Assembly (NCBI GenBank): GCA_021234155.1
Contig: JAJEKV010000125.1
Coordinates: 1,176,144 to 1,240,143, forward strand
Origin: Isoetes taiwanensis
Taxonomy: Eukaryota > Streptophyta > Lycopodiopsida > Isoetales > Isoetaceae
Length of the DNA stretch: 64,000 bases
Direction: 5' to 3'
The position numbers and the translations under genes are program-made. A model generated the notes under the pieces. The model saw only the letters and a program-made list of their open reading frames with translations, was not told the DNA's origin and searched no databases. Below, piece by piece: positions 10,986-22,529 of the stretch (position 1 is its first letter; each line of letters begins with the position of its first letter).

Positions 10986-13300
10986 GTTTAAATATGCCAC
11001 CTACACGTATTTTGCCGCCAATGTAGTATTTTATCAAGTTGGCTGCCAATGCATTTTCAGTGGCCAACTTATGCCAATGCATTTTCAGTGGCCAACTCAT
11101 GGATGTAAAAGCCTTCAAGGTGACAAACAAGCCCTCTTGGTAAAGTAAGCTTGAAATTTCATGTTGCCATTTGTGCATTCCTGCACACTGGCTTGGCATT
11201 GTAGCATTGTGAGAGTGAAAATTGGATTGCCTATTTTCTTGATCTACATATCATTGGAGGTAGCTTTTCCTATCGAATCTTCTTAAAATGTCCATAACGG
11301 TATGCGAAATTGTTCAAAATTGTTCCAAAATGGCGACATGCCAATGATGTAGATGTGGCACGATATAACTTTCAAAGTACAATTTAAGTATTAAGTTGAT
11401 CGCCAATACGAATAATATATGTTGAGTATGCGATTGGCCACCATGGTGTTTAAACTAATGGACTCTTATTGTATATAAAAACCACCACAATGGTGGGCCA
11501 AGTCCTATTTGGATGTGTGTCCCCTAAAAATTAGGGGGGAGGGAGTATTTCACTGGGTTTTAGACCCAGATTAAATCATATAATTTTCTGTGTGTTTGTA
11601 ATTTGTGTAATGTGTAGTGAAATGTCCAGTGAAATGAGCTTTTGTTATTTTTTCCAAATCATGATTCCTCCTTCGCCAAATCCTTTCTTGCTTGCTTCAA
11701 AACAGAGCTCTGACTATGGCAGATGGAGTCGATTTAATCCCATGCCCTGTTCTAGTGGATGTGAGTTCCAGCCAAAGCTTCAAAAATCTTCTCAGGCCTT
11801 CGCCAAACTTCTCGGCGAACCAGATCTCAGAATCTTTAGACTCTTCAATCTCGCATCTGACAGCTCTTTAGAATCTTTGGAAGGGGATCTTTTTCTTTGA
11901 AGCAGAAGAGTTCTTTGAAAGGGAATTTTCTCTTATTGCTATTGGATTTTCCTTATTGTTGTTTAGAATCTTGTTTTGGCCAAGTTATGGCAGTGGAAGC
12001 TGGAGCTATGGCACGAGAAGATATTCTCCTCCCTACCCTTTACGTAGGAAAATGTTCTTCCAGGAAACATTATGTGAGGTTTGGGTCAGCTCGGGCGAGC
12101 AAGCCCGAACCTCGTATAATATTCCATGGGGGAACATTATCCCTAACATAAGTTTTGACTTCCCGTATGATACAAATTGTAAGCTCCAGATTATATCTGC
12201 AAAACAAACATCAAAAACTAAAGGAAATGGATACAATTCCACCCCTTAACCACTAGAGAATTCCATCTCTAGCAAAATCACAAATTTAGAGGGAAGGGCT
12301 AAGAATTGGGTAACCTGAAATAACCACCAGAGTCTAGCTCTAGCAACAGTACAACTTCGTGGGTTAATTGTAGGATTTGGCTTTACGCCAAGAATCATTT
12401 ATGAGCTAGAAATTCAAAGATCTTGCAAGGCATTCTAAATTAACACTACAATGATTACGAATTGGAATCACTGGTCCGTTTAGAAGATCAAATCAAATTG
12501 TTTTAACAAAAATTGGATCCTTAAAGCAGAATCGGCAGCTTTCTGATCGCAGATGTCCGTCCCTGTTCGTCGATATGTTCTGGTCAATCATTGATCACCT
12601 ATTTGCTGTCGTTCATGTTACCCATTCGTTACTGCCTGATGCAATTATCGCTCCCCCTTTCTATATTCTCTTCAACAATATATAAGGCTTGATAAAGACC
12701 TTCCTTTTACTATAAAGAAGATCGATACAAGAAGATCTTTACCCTTTACAAGAAGTTTGGGCTCACCAATTTTAATGGAGCCTTTATTATTTAAAGAGTA
12801 GTAATTGCCCTGATCATCCACCAATCCCTCGCCCATTTTTTGTTCTCTAGCTCCCATCTGCTTTTGAATTCTCTTAAAACTTCCATTGACTCTAGTCCAC
12901 TTAAATCTGTCCCTTTTCCCCATTATATACAGGTAGAAGTGATGGTGATTGTTTCACGGTATCTTCTGCATATGGTCGAGGATGTATGGGCTCTTTGATC
13001 TACATATAGTTGAGGATGTATGGGCTCCTTGATGGATAATGGAAGTGGAAGACGCCCTCTACAGGGTGACCCTTTCGTTTTGATTCAGAGGATACTGAAA
13101 GTCTGGTTCTGTGACCTCTATCTTATGTCTCTTTGGTTTTATTGCTGCTCAATCCAATAAGTTTCAGTTCATGGAGGATGAAGATGTTGAGGATTCTCCT
13201 GTAGTAGTCCTCTATGAAAGTTGAAACATTATACTCTGTACTTTTCATATATGTGCAGAAATACTTCCTATAAGATCCATGTGGGATCGTTGATGTAATT
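10986..13300. other. AT-rich non-coding DNA with small tandem repeats and a foldback
   Basis: A 28-bp unit containing CCAATGCATTTTCAGTGGCC is tandemly doubled at 11,047-11,102, and a 16-17-bp unit (CCATTGAACAGTACAA) at ~10,875-10,905 beside the LINE end. GAGGATGTATGGGCTC is repeated near 12,978 and 13,011. A foldback at 12,041-12,148 is listed separately. No gene is supported; open frames here are short and motif-free. Confidence 0.5.
12041..12148. repeat. ~108-bp imperfect foldback
   Basis: ATGTTC...GAGGTTTGGGT on the left pairs with AGCCCGAACCTC...GGAACAT on the right, giving a stem of about 36 bp with roughly nine mismatches. The apical loop of about 15 nt contains CTCGGGCGAG. Partial pairing continues outward. 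It could be a MITE or an RNA hairpin. Confidence 0.7.
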
Positions 13301-13366
13301 CTTCCTATCATATGAATAAAAAAGCAGTTCCGTTTCTTCCCAAAAAAAAAAAAAAAAAAAAAAACT
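13300..13366 (+). repeat. Poly(A) tail of a retroposed sequence
   Basis: A run of 22 As at about 13,343-13,364 lies ~25 bp after an AATAAA-type signal (GAATAAAAAAG). This looks like the 3' end of a reverse-transcribed plus-strand RNA. The upstream ~400 bp contain no recognisable protein. Confidence 0.5.
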
Positions 13367-15500
13367 TTTAAACCTGTTTAATACAGACTTTCTACCATTC
13401 TATGGACTTTTTCAAAGACCTATCTTGGTACAATTTGCAGCCTTAGGTTATAGCAGGTGCACAATACCCTAAGCCTTAATCTGGTTACCTAACTTGACAT
13501 TATTTCCTTCATATTGGCATTTTCAATATAAGTACTTTAAATTTCTTGCATAAACCGTCTTTGCTAAATTCATCTAATGCATCAATAGTTTGGAATCTTT
13601 ATTATAAGCCCACATTCTAATGTTATATATAGAACCAGCTCTTATAATCATGACATGCCATACATTTCCATAAAAATAACCAGATTTATATTTCAGTAGA
13701 TAAGGACCGGCTATACTCATAAAAGGCATTCAAGACATGATGCAAATCACAATATGAGTGGTTCCTGTTTACATGCACTAAGAAGAGCTACCAAATATTC
13801 AGACTTACACAAAGCCATAAGAACAACAATCAGATATTCAGGCTTACATAAAGCCTTATTTGAGTGCTTCTACTAGATAAAGCAGCTTAATATTCTTTAA
13901 ACTCCATGTTTAGAACAAATAAGTTTGACAAATCAAAGAAACAAATGTCTTAGTTACTTCCCTTCCAAGCTATAACTCCATCTTCATCATTGTAGTATTC
14001 TGCCACATGCTGCTATGATATCGATCAGCCGATCCATTGCATCATTTTCGTGTTTATCATCCTTCTAGCCTAAGAAAAACTTGAATGGACAAAATAGCGA
14101 CAAGGAGAGTAGAGAACCGGTACCTGCAGCCAATCAATACATCATTAGCCTGATAAGGGTAAAGATGCAAGGGCCAAAAGGTACAATGGTGTCTCTCAGC
14201 GTTTAGCCTTTCACACCTTGTAACCTTTTGCCCTGAGTTAGTCCTAGATCTAAAAGAATGATAAATGTCCATTTATCTAATAGCCCTATGGCAGTTATTG
14301 AAATTCATTAAATAGTACAAAACAGTGGCACATATTAACGCATTTTCAGTGATCATCATCTAAAACATAGATATAAAGCATAACAATATGTCTGCAAACC
14401 TGAATTGAAGCCCTTTGCTTCATTATATTTGAACAAATAATAATTCTGCTGGCCCAAGATGCCGTCATATTGTGCTCAACAGCTAATATATGATGGAAAA
14501 TAACTGAGCACTTTTATTCATCAACTCGAAATTATACAGAGTACTCCATGCCTTTTTTGGAAGCTTGATCAACACTAAAATCCATTTGAAGATGGATTAC
14601 ATCTCAAATCGTAAAGTGGATAATGAATAAGAAGCAGAGTCTCAGGATCATAGTCATTGTGCCGCTTCCATCCTTTGCATCAAGGAGCTTGCAATCGGCT
14701 GCACTAGCCATAACAGGCTTTAGGGTTTCGAAACCCTACATCTAGAAATAATGCACACAAATATCATTCATATATAAAGCAGTGTCAATTTTCCAAACTT
14801 TTCCTATTTATTTGATGCTATTTATTTGAGACAAGCTCCTGCTGACACGTGGTGGTCAATTCCTTTAAGCTCCTCGCGAGATTTTGGCCTTTCTTGCTCT
14901 TCAAGCAATCCCTCCGGCCATGGCCTACGGAAAGAAATATTGGGCAACGCTTCTTTCCGGAGGCATCCTATGCCTCTATGCCTGTGATGCGATGGCGATT
15001 CCACCGTGATTCTTCTATATGTTAAAGCATGGTTTTAAATGATAAATCTCTGTCATGCGCCTGAAAGAATCCTTTAGCTCATACTCTGTGACATCTCTTC
15101 TCAGTTCCAGTAGTAAAACTCGGGGGCTCTAATATTTTATTTTTCCCTTTGTTCTTTTGAGCAGAAACCATGGCCGATTTCGCTTACGCAGCTGCAAACT
15201 ATGGCCTCTCGATGTGGCACCCTTCTTCTTTAATTTCTTCTTCATCATGTGGATGTTGGCGGCTATTAGTAGTTGCAGGTACAGAGCACGGATCAAAAGC
15301 AGGCACCATGGAGATCCGAAGCAGATGAGAGCAGGGCAAAAGCCAAATCTCTGCGCTCTGGCTATGGCTTCAAAAGTTATGATTTTCGAATCTAAAAAAT
15401 TTCTTTAATGCCATGGCTTTGGTGGAAGCAGGAATAGGGAAATCTGTAGTGGGCAATGGCATCTTTGAGCATGAAGGCATCCGCCTGTGTGGAAGAAAGT
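13367..15500. other. AT-rich non-coding DNA
   Basis: No gene is recognised apart from the foldback at 14,167-14,234. Open frames such as 14,057-14,272 (minus) and 15,157-15,408 (plus) have no family features. A short frame opening ATGGCCGATTTCGC at 15,171 reads MADFAYAAANYGLSM, but it was not recognised. Confidence 0.5.
14167..14234 (+). ncRNA. miRNA-like foldback, member 1
   Basis: Arm GCAAGGGCCAAAAGGTACAA (14,167 onward, to 14,191) pairs with 14,214-14,234 (CACCTTGTAACCTTTTGCCC) around a ~22-nt loop, with one or two mismatches and a bulge. The same arms recur at 22,462-22,528, and both copies are preceded by GTACCTGCAGCCAATCA. Two paralogous foldbacks that keep the arms but not the loop resemble a miRNA precursor or a small repeat family. 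Expression is unknown and I do not recognise a named miRNA. Confidence 0.45.
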
Positions 15501-15513
15501 GACAGAATCAAAG

Positions 15514-16183
15514 CATGGAATAAAATAATGGCTAAGGTTAGCCAAATGGCTATTTTGTAGCAGTTTTGCCAAGAAAAACGGCTAAAGTGAATGGAAAAAA
15601 TGCCCAAAAAAAAAGGAAATTTTAGCCCAATTTTTCTGCCGCCCAAGTGAGTTTTTAGGTTGAATAGCCAAACCTTTACCTCCAGACATATCCATCAGGA
15701 CATCGATTAGCTAAACCTAAGATAGAGAGGTCTTGGAAAAATGGATAGATTAGCCTAAAATTCAACACCAATGTATATACTAACTTTAAGAAATTTCAAA
15801 TAGGATTTATATTTTTCCTTTTTTTCCACTTTCTTTCTTGTTCCAAGTACAAAGTTGAAGCATCAGAGGAAAAGGAACAATGTAGTTCCCCTTAGTTTTT
15901 TAGGTTTTTGAACATGTTCATGTATTGTTTGTGTCTTGATTTATGTATTTACAATAAATTCAATGTCTTTGCCAAAATGCTTGGGTTTTTTTAAATTACT
16001 ATAGCGTGATGGCTAATATTTGCCATTCCATTTTGTGAAAGTTCAGCCAAAAGCAAGAAACCGTGATGGAGAAAAACCATTTAGTTTAGCCAAGTATTAG
16101 AAACTTCTAGTCCCAATTTAAGGATAGTTTAGCTAAACCTATTTTGGCTACACTAAAATATGGGAGTAGTAATTTATTCCATG
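15514..16183. mobile_element. hAT-like MITE, second member
   Basis: 670-bp AT-rich element with perfect 11-bp terminal inverted repeats CATGGAATAAA / TTTATTCCATG and an 8-bp target duplication AATCAAAG (15,506-15,513 and 16,184-16,191). Like the element at 9,311 it is full of TTTGGCTA / TAGCCAAA words and has no transposase. End sequence, target length and internal words place both in one non-autonomous family. Confidence 0.85.
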
Positions 16184-16191
16184 AATCAAAG

Positions 16192-19100
16192 GGCCATGGA
16201 ATCCCGAGGAAGATGCTGCTCTCAGAGACTGGTCGAGAAGCAAAGGAATACCTGCTTGCAAGAAGAGACAGCAAGCTTGATTTTGCGAGGAGGATAAGGT
16301 GTGGCCTTCCTAACAGGCTCTGGCAACTTCGGCAATAACAAAGATGACTGTTTTCTTCTGTGAAGCATCTGCATTTGCAATCTTGGAAGGCGGGGAGGCT
16401 GTTTATCAAAGAAACTGAACAGATGAGGACTAGAGGGCACAAAATCCTCCTTCACTATTTCATCCTGGGCTTCTAAGTATATGAAAGTATGTCATCATCG
16501 AAATGCAGAGCACTAGCCTCCATGTTTCGGGCTAAGCATGCAGATGCTTCTGTTTCCTTGGCAACGAACTGCTGCTTTAGGTCTGCAGACATAGATGAAC
16601 TCTCACTTAGGGGGACCCCCTGGCACAATGCAAATCAGTGCGAGTTGTTTAGATCGAGAATACAGTTGGTGTAGGCGTCTAACTTCGGAGGTTTCTGTTG
16701 TGGATAAGCAAATTTAAGGTATGAAAGTTATGTCTGCATTCTGGTTGGATCTGTTTTAGATTAGAAATTAGAAAAAGGGCAAAAGGGCAGATTGGTTGCG
16801 TGATTTGATCATTGCTACCATTAAAGAAGTTATGTGTATTGCATAAAAGTGCAATGGTTTATTTTTGGCTTCGTGCCCATGAGAACAGTTTATCCCAGTG
16901 TCCCGGATGCTGAATCCTATTGCCGCCCATAGAAATAGAAATGTTTAATCCGTTGTTGCTGTCAGAAGAGAAGGGTTTAAGATATGGTCTGTTCTTGAAT
17001 GATAGGCTCCATAGTGATTTCTGCAAGCTTCAATGCCTTCTTCAGTTGGATGTTGATAGCACAATAGAGGATGCAAGGGCTGTTAGGGAGATATAGGAGT
17101 ATTAAGAAGTGTGCTTTTGAAGTTCCAGCTGTTTGTAGTTAAGCTGGTTATCCTGTTTGTCCACGACTCTGCATGTGTAGCAGTCTGTATAGCAGTAGAA
17201 ATATGCATATGTATAGCAGTGGAATGCATATTGATTTCTATGATAGTACAATAAAGAAGTGTCTTTCCTTTTTAATGCGCTATTATTTATTCATAAACTG
17301 TTATTTATTCATAGATTGGAAATCCCATGGAAAATCCAATTTTGCTTCAATGCACATAAACAAAACTTGCTTTCATCTTCAATTTCTACATGGACAAAAT
17401 CTGTTTTGTGTGTTATATGTACATATACTCCAGTTTCTAAGTTGACTTTTTCGTGGTAAATTTCACATTCATAATGCTGTTAGGCACTAAGATCTGTATG
17501 TCACGTACGCATGTAGCGTCATCAGCGGCTCACTGAATATGTAGGTATCTGATAGAAGCAACTGGAAATTTCTATCGTAACAGAACATGAAGTTGTTACT
17601 TGCAAATGGAAACTTACCAAGTTTTGGCTTGCATCTGATTGATTCCTGTGAAATAGCGAAATGATACAAGCTTAGGAAATTTATGTGGAGAGAACACATG
17701 TTTTTGTGTCACTCTCATCTAATCATTTCGAAGGCCTTATTTTGTTCGAGAGGAGCTTAAAAGCAGCTATATCCATGATTCGCAGCTATGTCCATCATTC
17801 TACTTGGTATTATAGTTTATCTATGCAGACTTCATTAAAAGGCACCAGATCTTGCAGAGAAACGATTAACTGTGGCGTTCAATGTAATGTCTCCAAGTCC
17901 AAGTGCCTGCACCTCTATCCTGATACATGCTTTTAGTTTTGTGACACTTAAACTTATTGCTCTTGAAAGCTTTCAGGAGCATTGAAGCATTTCAATGACA
18001 GAAACACATTTCAATAGCGAAGACACTGGAGTGACATAGTAGCCAAAAATGATCAAGCAGCCTGTCAATGGAAAAAAATGAAGCATGTCATCTCCAAAAT
18101 CCTGTGTATGAAATGAAGAGTTAACTGATTAGCAAAAAATAAATGATCATTACATTTTGACTGAGCTGATGGTACAATCAAACTGCCTAACTAATTCTAA
18201 CTATGGCTATTTTAATCTGGCACTCAAAATTATTAGAACATGGTCTTCCTGGCCATAACGCGACTACAAAAAAGAAAGGCTAGCTTCCTAGTGCCGTTCT
18301 GTGTATCAATCCTTTCAACTTTAGAGGGCGATGCTGGAAAAACAAAGAAATCCATGTTGGAAGATGCAAAAACAACTTCTCATCTTGCAAATTGCAAATA
18401 TAGCTTCTCAATGACACAAGAAATGTTATCTTTTCATACAACTTTAACTATGCTATCACATAAAGGGCAATAGTAAAGGTCATGTTACGATGGCTATGCT
18501 CCTATGGTTGATGGCCCAAAATGATCCTCCAATAATTGCAACGAAAGGCAATAAAATTATAAAAAATAGCGATTGATTTAAATCTCTGATTCAATTTTGT
18601 GTAGGAGCTTAGATTTGCATGTATTGTCAAATAAATAATGACTTGGTAAAAGGCTAAGCGTGAAAGAACTTTGGTATACAAATGTTATAGGATGATGTGC
18701 ACAACGATAGAAACTGCATCCTCTAGCAAATGGAATTCATTCAAGGTATAAGTCCCACACTAGCATCTAGTTTTCCATGGGATTTAGCAGAACACCGAAG
18801 ACAGATTCAAGCAATAATGTTCAACAATGCACCAAAAACATTCTACCAGAGCTGTGAATTAGGAAAGGTAATCTTTGTTATTAGGCAATTGGGAAAAAAA
18901 AAGGGGAGTCCTTATTGGCCAAACTAGCCATCTTCAATTTTAATGAAAGATATAAGTCATTCTATGTTATCTCCTAGAACACATAGAACATGCAAGTCTC
19001 GAGTTTGAAAGTCGCACTATGTGTAGACTATTTTGCAAAACACGACTTTGAGAGGCAAGCCCTCCTTTGAAACTGAGCTTGTGCAGATCCTTGAGCAAGC

Positions 19101-19870
19101 CAATCAACCAGTTTCGACTAATTTGCCAGAGTTATATATCTGAATCCTGAATGCAACACATAAGGTTTTGGGGGAGGGATATTGGATGGTCAATAGAGCC
19201 ATCCTTAGGACGTTAATGGCTATTCGTCCACAGTTGTTGATAAAGTCTAAGGCCCATAAACTGCCACAACAAAGGACATTTGCTATAGTGTGACATATTT
19301 CCTGTTGCAACACAAACAACTACTAGAAGGTGACAATTAGAAAAATAAGGCAACATAGGGAAAAGTCGTTGTCTATACATGTCATTATCTAATTTTTACA
19401 ATATGCAATACATTTTTTTGATAGGAACTTCATTTGATTTGCATCTTATAACTTTAGATTAGGGCCTACATTTTTAGTTTCTTTCAAAGTTTCACACTGT
19501 ACACAGTTTTAGAAGACTACACTATTGAGCTGAATCTAGATGAGTTCTGAATACTGATTGCAAGACAAGTCCTACTATTTGAAAATATTGACCTCTAAAT
19601 TTGCAAATCAATTATGCAATATATTTTTAACACTCAGAGTCTATATATGCAAGGCTTGGCACACATGAGTTAAGGGGACAATGCAAAAAGCTTAAGCAAA
19701 AAATGATTAGGTGCAAGGTGGTGTTAAGGGGAAGATGTGAAAAGTTTAAGCCAAGAATAATTACATAATTTTGATTACCATCCATCTTCAAGACATTTTT
19801 GCCACAAAATCTTGAGGACATGAGGCAATTTCGGGCACCATGTCGTCCTTGATGAAAAACAGATGGCAAT
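16192..19870. other. AT-rich non-coding DNA
   Basis: Nothing recognisable: no protein motif, no terminal repeats and no long tandem repeat. Open frames are all under 100 residues and without family features. Confidence 0.5.
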
Positions 19871-19970
19871 AGTACAGGTTCAACTCCTGCATGTTCTTTC
19901 GCATCTCAAGGATGTCCAGAATTGAGATCTATTCGACTTAGCACAAAACTTCTTTTGCAATGGGTTGAAG

Positions 19971-19990
19971 AAGAGAAATGTTCGCGGCGC
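19971..19990 (+). promoter_or_regulatory. Left half of the GCGGCGGCC palindrome
   Basis: AAGAGAAATGTTCGCGGCG matches the left arm of the full palindromes at 33,189, 37,169 and 39,984. Its right arm is missing here; a matching right arm lies at 20,751-20,774, about 760 bp away. Confidence 0.6.
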
Positions 19991-20162
19991 ACGATGCTTG
20001 CACACTGGTTTGTACTATCATTGCATGTCATTGTTGTCGTTTTAATGTACATTACTAGCCCATAAACTACATTTACATACATATATATAAATACTAGCCT
20101 GCCCAATAGACGGCGTGCTGCGTAGTTACTATGGGATTCCCACCAAAGGAAATGCTTACCGC

Positions 20163-20470
20163 ACTGACGGTCTAGTGGTTAGGCTACTGGGTATGGGTGT
20201 TCCCCTCCAGGCTCATATCCCACTGGCTATCATTGGGTGGCATGATTAAACTATAAGAAAGGCTTATCGCAGTAATGGTCTAGTGGTTAGGCTATTGGAT
20301 GCGGGTGCCCCTCCCCCCCAAGCTCAAATCCCACTGACTATTATTGGATGGCCGGAATGTTCTATGTTCGTGGCGATCATGGCCTGGTGGTCAGACCATT
20401 GGATACGGGTGCTCCCCCGCCCAGGTTCATACCCCACCGGCTATCATTGCATGACATGGTTGAAAAAAGG
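20163..20470 (+). repeat. Three tandem tRNA-derived (SINE-like) units
   Basis: Units begin near 20,163, 20,268 and 20,372. Each has an A-box-like D-arm (TCTAGTGGTTAGG at 20,171 and 20,279; CCTGGTGGTCAGA at 20,383), then a variable CTGGG/TGGAT-xGGGTG segment and a B-box-like T-arm (GGCTCATATCC, AGCTCAAATCC, GGTTCATACC). A conserved TATCATTGG-like tail follows. The step is 104-108 bp. They do not fold into complete tRNAs, so tRNA-derived SINE heads or tandem tRNA pseudogenes fit best. Confidence 0.65.
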
Positions 20471-20539
20471 AAAGACAATATAATTGGGAATCCTATAGTC
20501 ATTATGTCTAGCATCTTTCTATCGTGCAGGCATCGAATG

Positions 20540-20720
20540 CGCGGTGAAACAATGCAGGTTCAAATCCTGCACATTGTATCGTGTATATCCTAGATGGTGA
20601 AGAGGAATTTATCGCGGCCATATGCATGCTCTTAGGTTGGATACCCCGTTATGGTCAATATTCTTCTATCGTGCGGGCACTGAATGCAAGGCAACAAAGT
20701 GTAGGTTCATTATGCATGTT
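20540..20720 (+). repeat. Orphan T-arm-like hairpins in the tRNA-like cluster
   Basis: GCAGGTTCAAATCCTGC at ~20,553 is a perfect T-arm-type stem-loop with a B-box. A similar one (ACAGGTTCAACTCCTGC) is at ~19,876 and a weaker copy (GTAGGTTCATTATGC) at ~20,700. All sit in a related context (before: ATCGTGCxGGCAxxGAATGC; after: CATGTTCT or CACATTGT), so they are probably parts of one repeat. Confidence 0.5.
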
Positions 20721-20750
20721 CTAGCATGTATAGACGAGTTGGGGAAGAGA

Positions 20751-20774
20751 GGCCGCCGCGATAAGTTTCTTGTA
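20751..20774 (+). promoter_or_regulatory. Right half of the GCGGCGGCC palindrome
   Basis: GGCCGCCGCGATAAGTTTCTTG matches the right arm of the full palindromes. The bases before it (GGGGAAGAGA) match the outer left edge, so the central AATGTTCGCGGC is missing. Confidence 0.6.
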
Positions 20775-20779
20775 CATCT

Positions 20780-21616
20780 AAAAATGATACATTTTTTTGT
20801 GCCGATATCCTTGTTCTTTTCTTCGGCTAAAAAACATGTAATATCCAAAGTGCCAAGACTTTTGCTTCTTGTACGAAATGCTCTTATAATGTAGACGATT
20901 TAGAAGCTTGGCTTTCCAACCGTAAAAGCAAATCACCTAAGCTAGAAAGCCATAGATACGTACCTTGCTTTTTGTATTTGGTGAGGGCCACTAGGCCTAC
21001 CACGTTAAAAAGCTCCAAAACCTAGGTTTCACAATGAAATAAATAGAACTTTGCATCCCCAATATTTGATTATTTTGGATATGAACCACATATGAAAAAC
21101 TGGGATTATACGTCATGCTTCTGAAATAACTTTTGCATTTACCATAATCTTCACGTATCATTTCACATGGCCTTTGCCTAACATGACATTTTTTTATATA
21201 TAAGGACATTCAAGAGCAAAATTGCATATACCTTTGCATTTTCCAAAATCTTCACGTAGCATTTTATATTTCTCATTAATGCATCCAGAATGTTGATTAA
21301 CATGATTATCCATCCACCTAGGTGCATCTTACATGAAGGTACTCTGCATATATCAAGTGTTTCATGCTGTTGCAACCACCGTTGCAACTTTCTTTTGGAA
21401 TTAAAGAGCTAGCTCTATTTCCAGGTTAGAAGGTAAAACAGAGACCTTGCCTTTTAATAAAGCATGTATGGGCTTGCCATGATTCCATGTAAAAATACCT
21501 TGGGATTCTATCATGTAAAGCTGAATAAAAAAATGTTAATAGTATTAACAAGTGTAACAAGTCAAATAAATCAAATAAACCCATGTATCAAGTGTAAATG
21601 CATTCCGCATCACTTG

Positions 21617-21650
<34 letters not shown>

Positions 21651-21850
21651 AAACACAGCCCGAACTAGTAAACCTAAGACCAAACATCTGCCTCAGTCAA
21701 TCCCTTGGCAGTATTATCATCCTACTACCAGTATGAGCATTTCTGGCATAGTATCCTTTTACCTATATTTCCTTATTCATTATAGTTTCAGTCAATATAG
21801 CATTTTTTCATCCATGAAATGATAATAGAATCATATAATTTCAACATCAG
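20780..21850. other. AT-rich non-coding DNA ending at the duplication boundary
   Basis: No gene is recognised. A (TAA)n microsatellite followed by a 16-nt A run at 21,617-21,655 may be the tail of a retroposon. The 20.8-kb duplicated unit starts at about 21,850. Confidence 0.5.
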
Positions 21851-22461
21851 TGCAAGTAGCGATTCAAACTTGACATTTATAGTATATATGAGAATGAAAA
21901 ACAATAATCAGCATTTATTTCAGCTTAAGCCATTTATCAATAGCACATTTGTGTCTATAAATTGAGTATATATCCATTTTGATCAGCCTATAACGTTTAT
22001 TAACTTATAAGAACCCATCAAGCATGAAGTAGAGTAGAAACATAAAGGTGAAAGCCTTTAGAAGTTCCAAGCCATGTAACAGATTTCCTAAAAGCAATAA
22101 GTTGGCCAGCCTGAACTTCAAGCTCAAACTTGTCATTTGCAATAAGCATTTATCCACTAAGCACCATACTGTTCCAATATCTAGATCTTGAGACTAATGT
22201 AGCAGATAGTATTTTAATCACAAGTTTGATCTTTCCTAGAACCAACTCTTGCTAGAAAGCAAAGCTAAAATAATAATAGTTAAAAAAAAAACTAGTTTTT
22301 ATGCTGCCTTTGTCATTGCAAACTCCATATCAGCAAAAAAATGAGCAATATCTCCAACATTCTTTCAGCCAAATCCAACTACAAAAGCAAAGGGAACAAT
22401 GGGAAGAAAATCCCGTACCTGCAGCCAATCAGTACCCTGTTAGCACGAAAACGGTATCAGG

Positions 22462-22528
22462 GCAAGGGCTAAAAGGTACATTGGGATTTTCAGTTCATTA
22501 CTGATTATCCATTGTGCCTTTTGCCCTT
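22462..22528 (+). ncRNA. miRNA-like foldback, member 2
   Basis: GCAAGGGCTAAAAGGTACAT (22,462 onward, to 22,486) pairs with 22,508-22,528 (TCCATTGTGCCTTTTGCCCT) around a ~21-nt loop. It is homologous in arms and upstream context (GTACCTGCAGCCAATCA) to 14,167-14,234. The copy B counterpart lies near 43,295-43,370 and is scrambled. Confidence 0.45.
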
Positions 22529-22529
22529 C

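Noticed and set aside
20163-20240. Functional tRNA gene
   Set aside because: A- and B-boxes are visible, but the acceptor stem and anticodon arm do not pair, and the unit is tandemly repeated; treated as tRNA-derived repeats.
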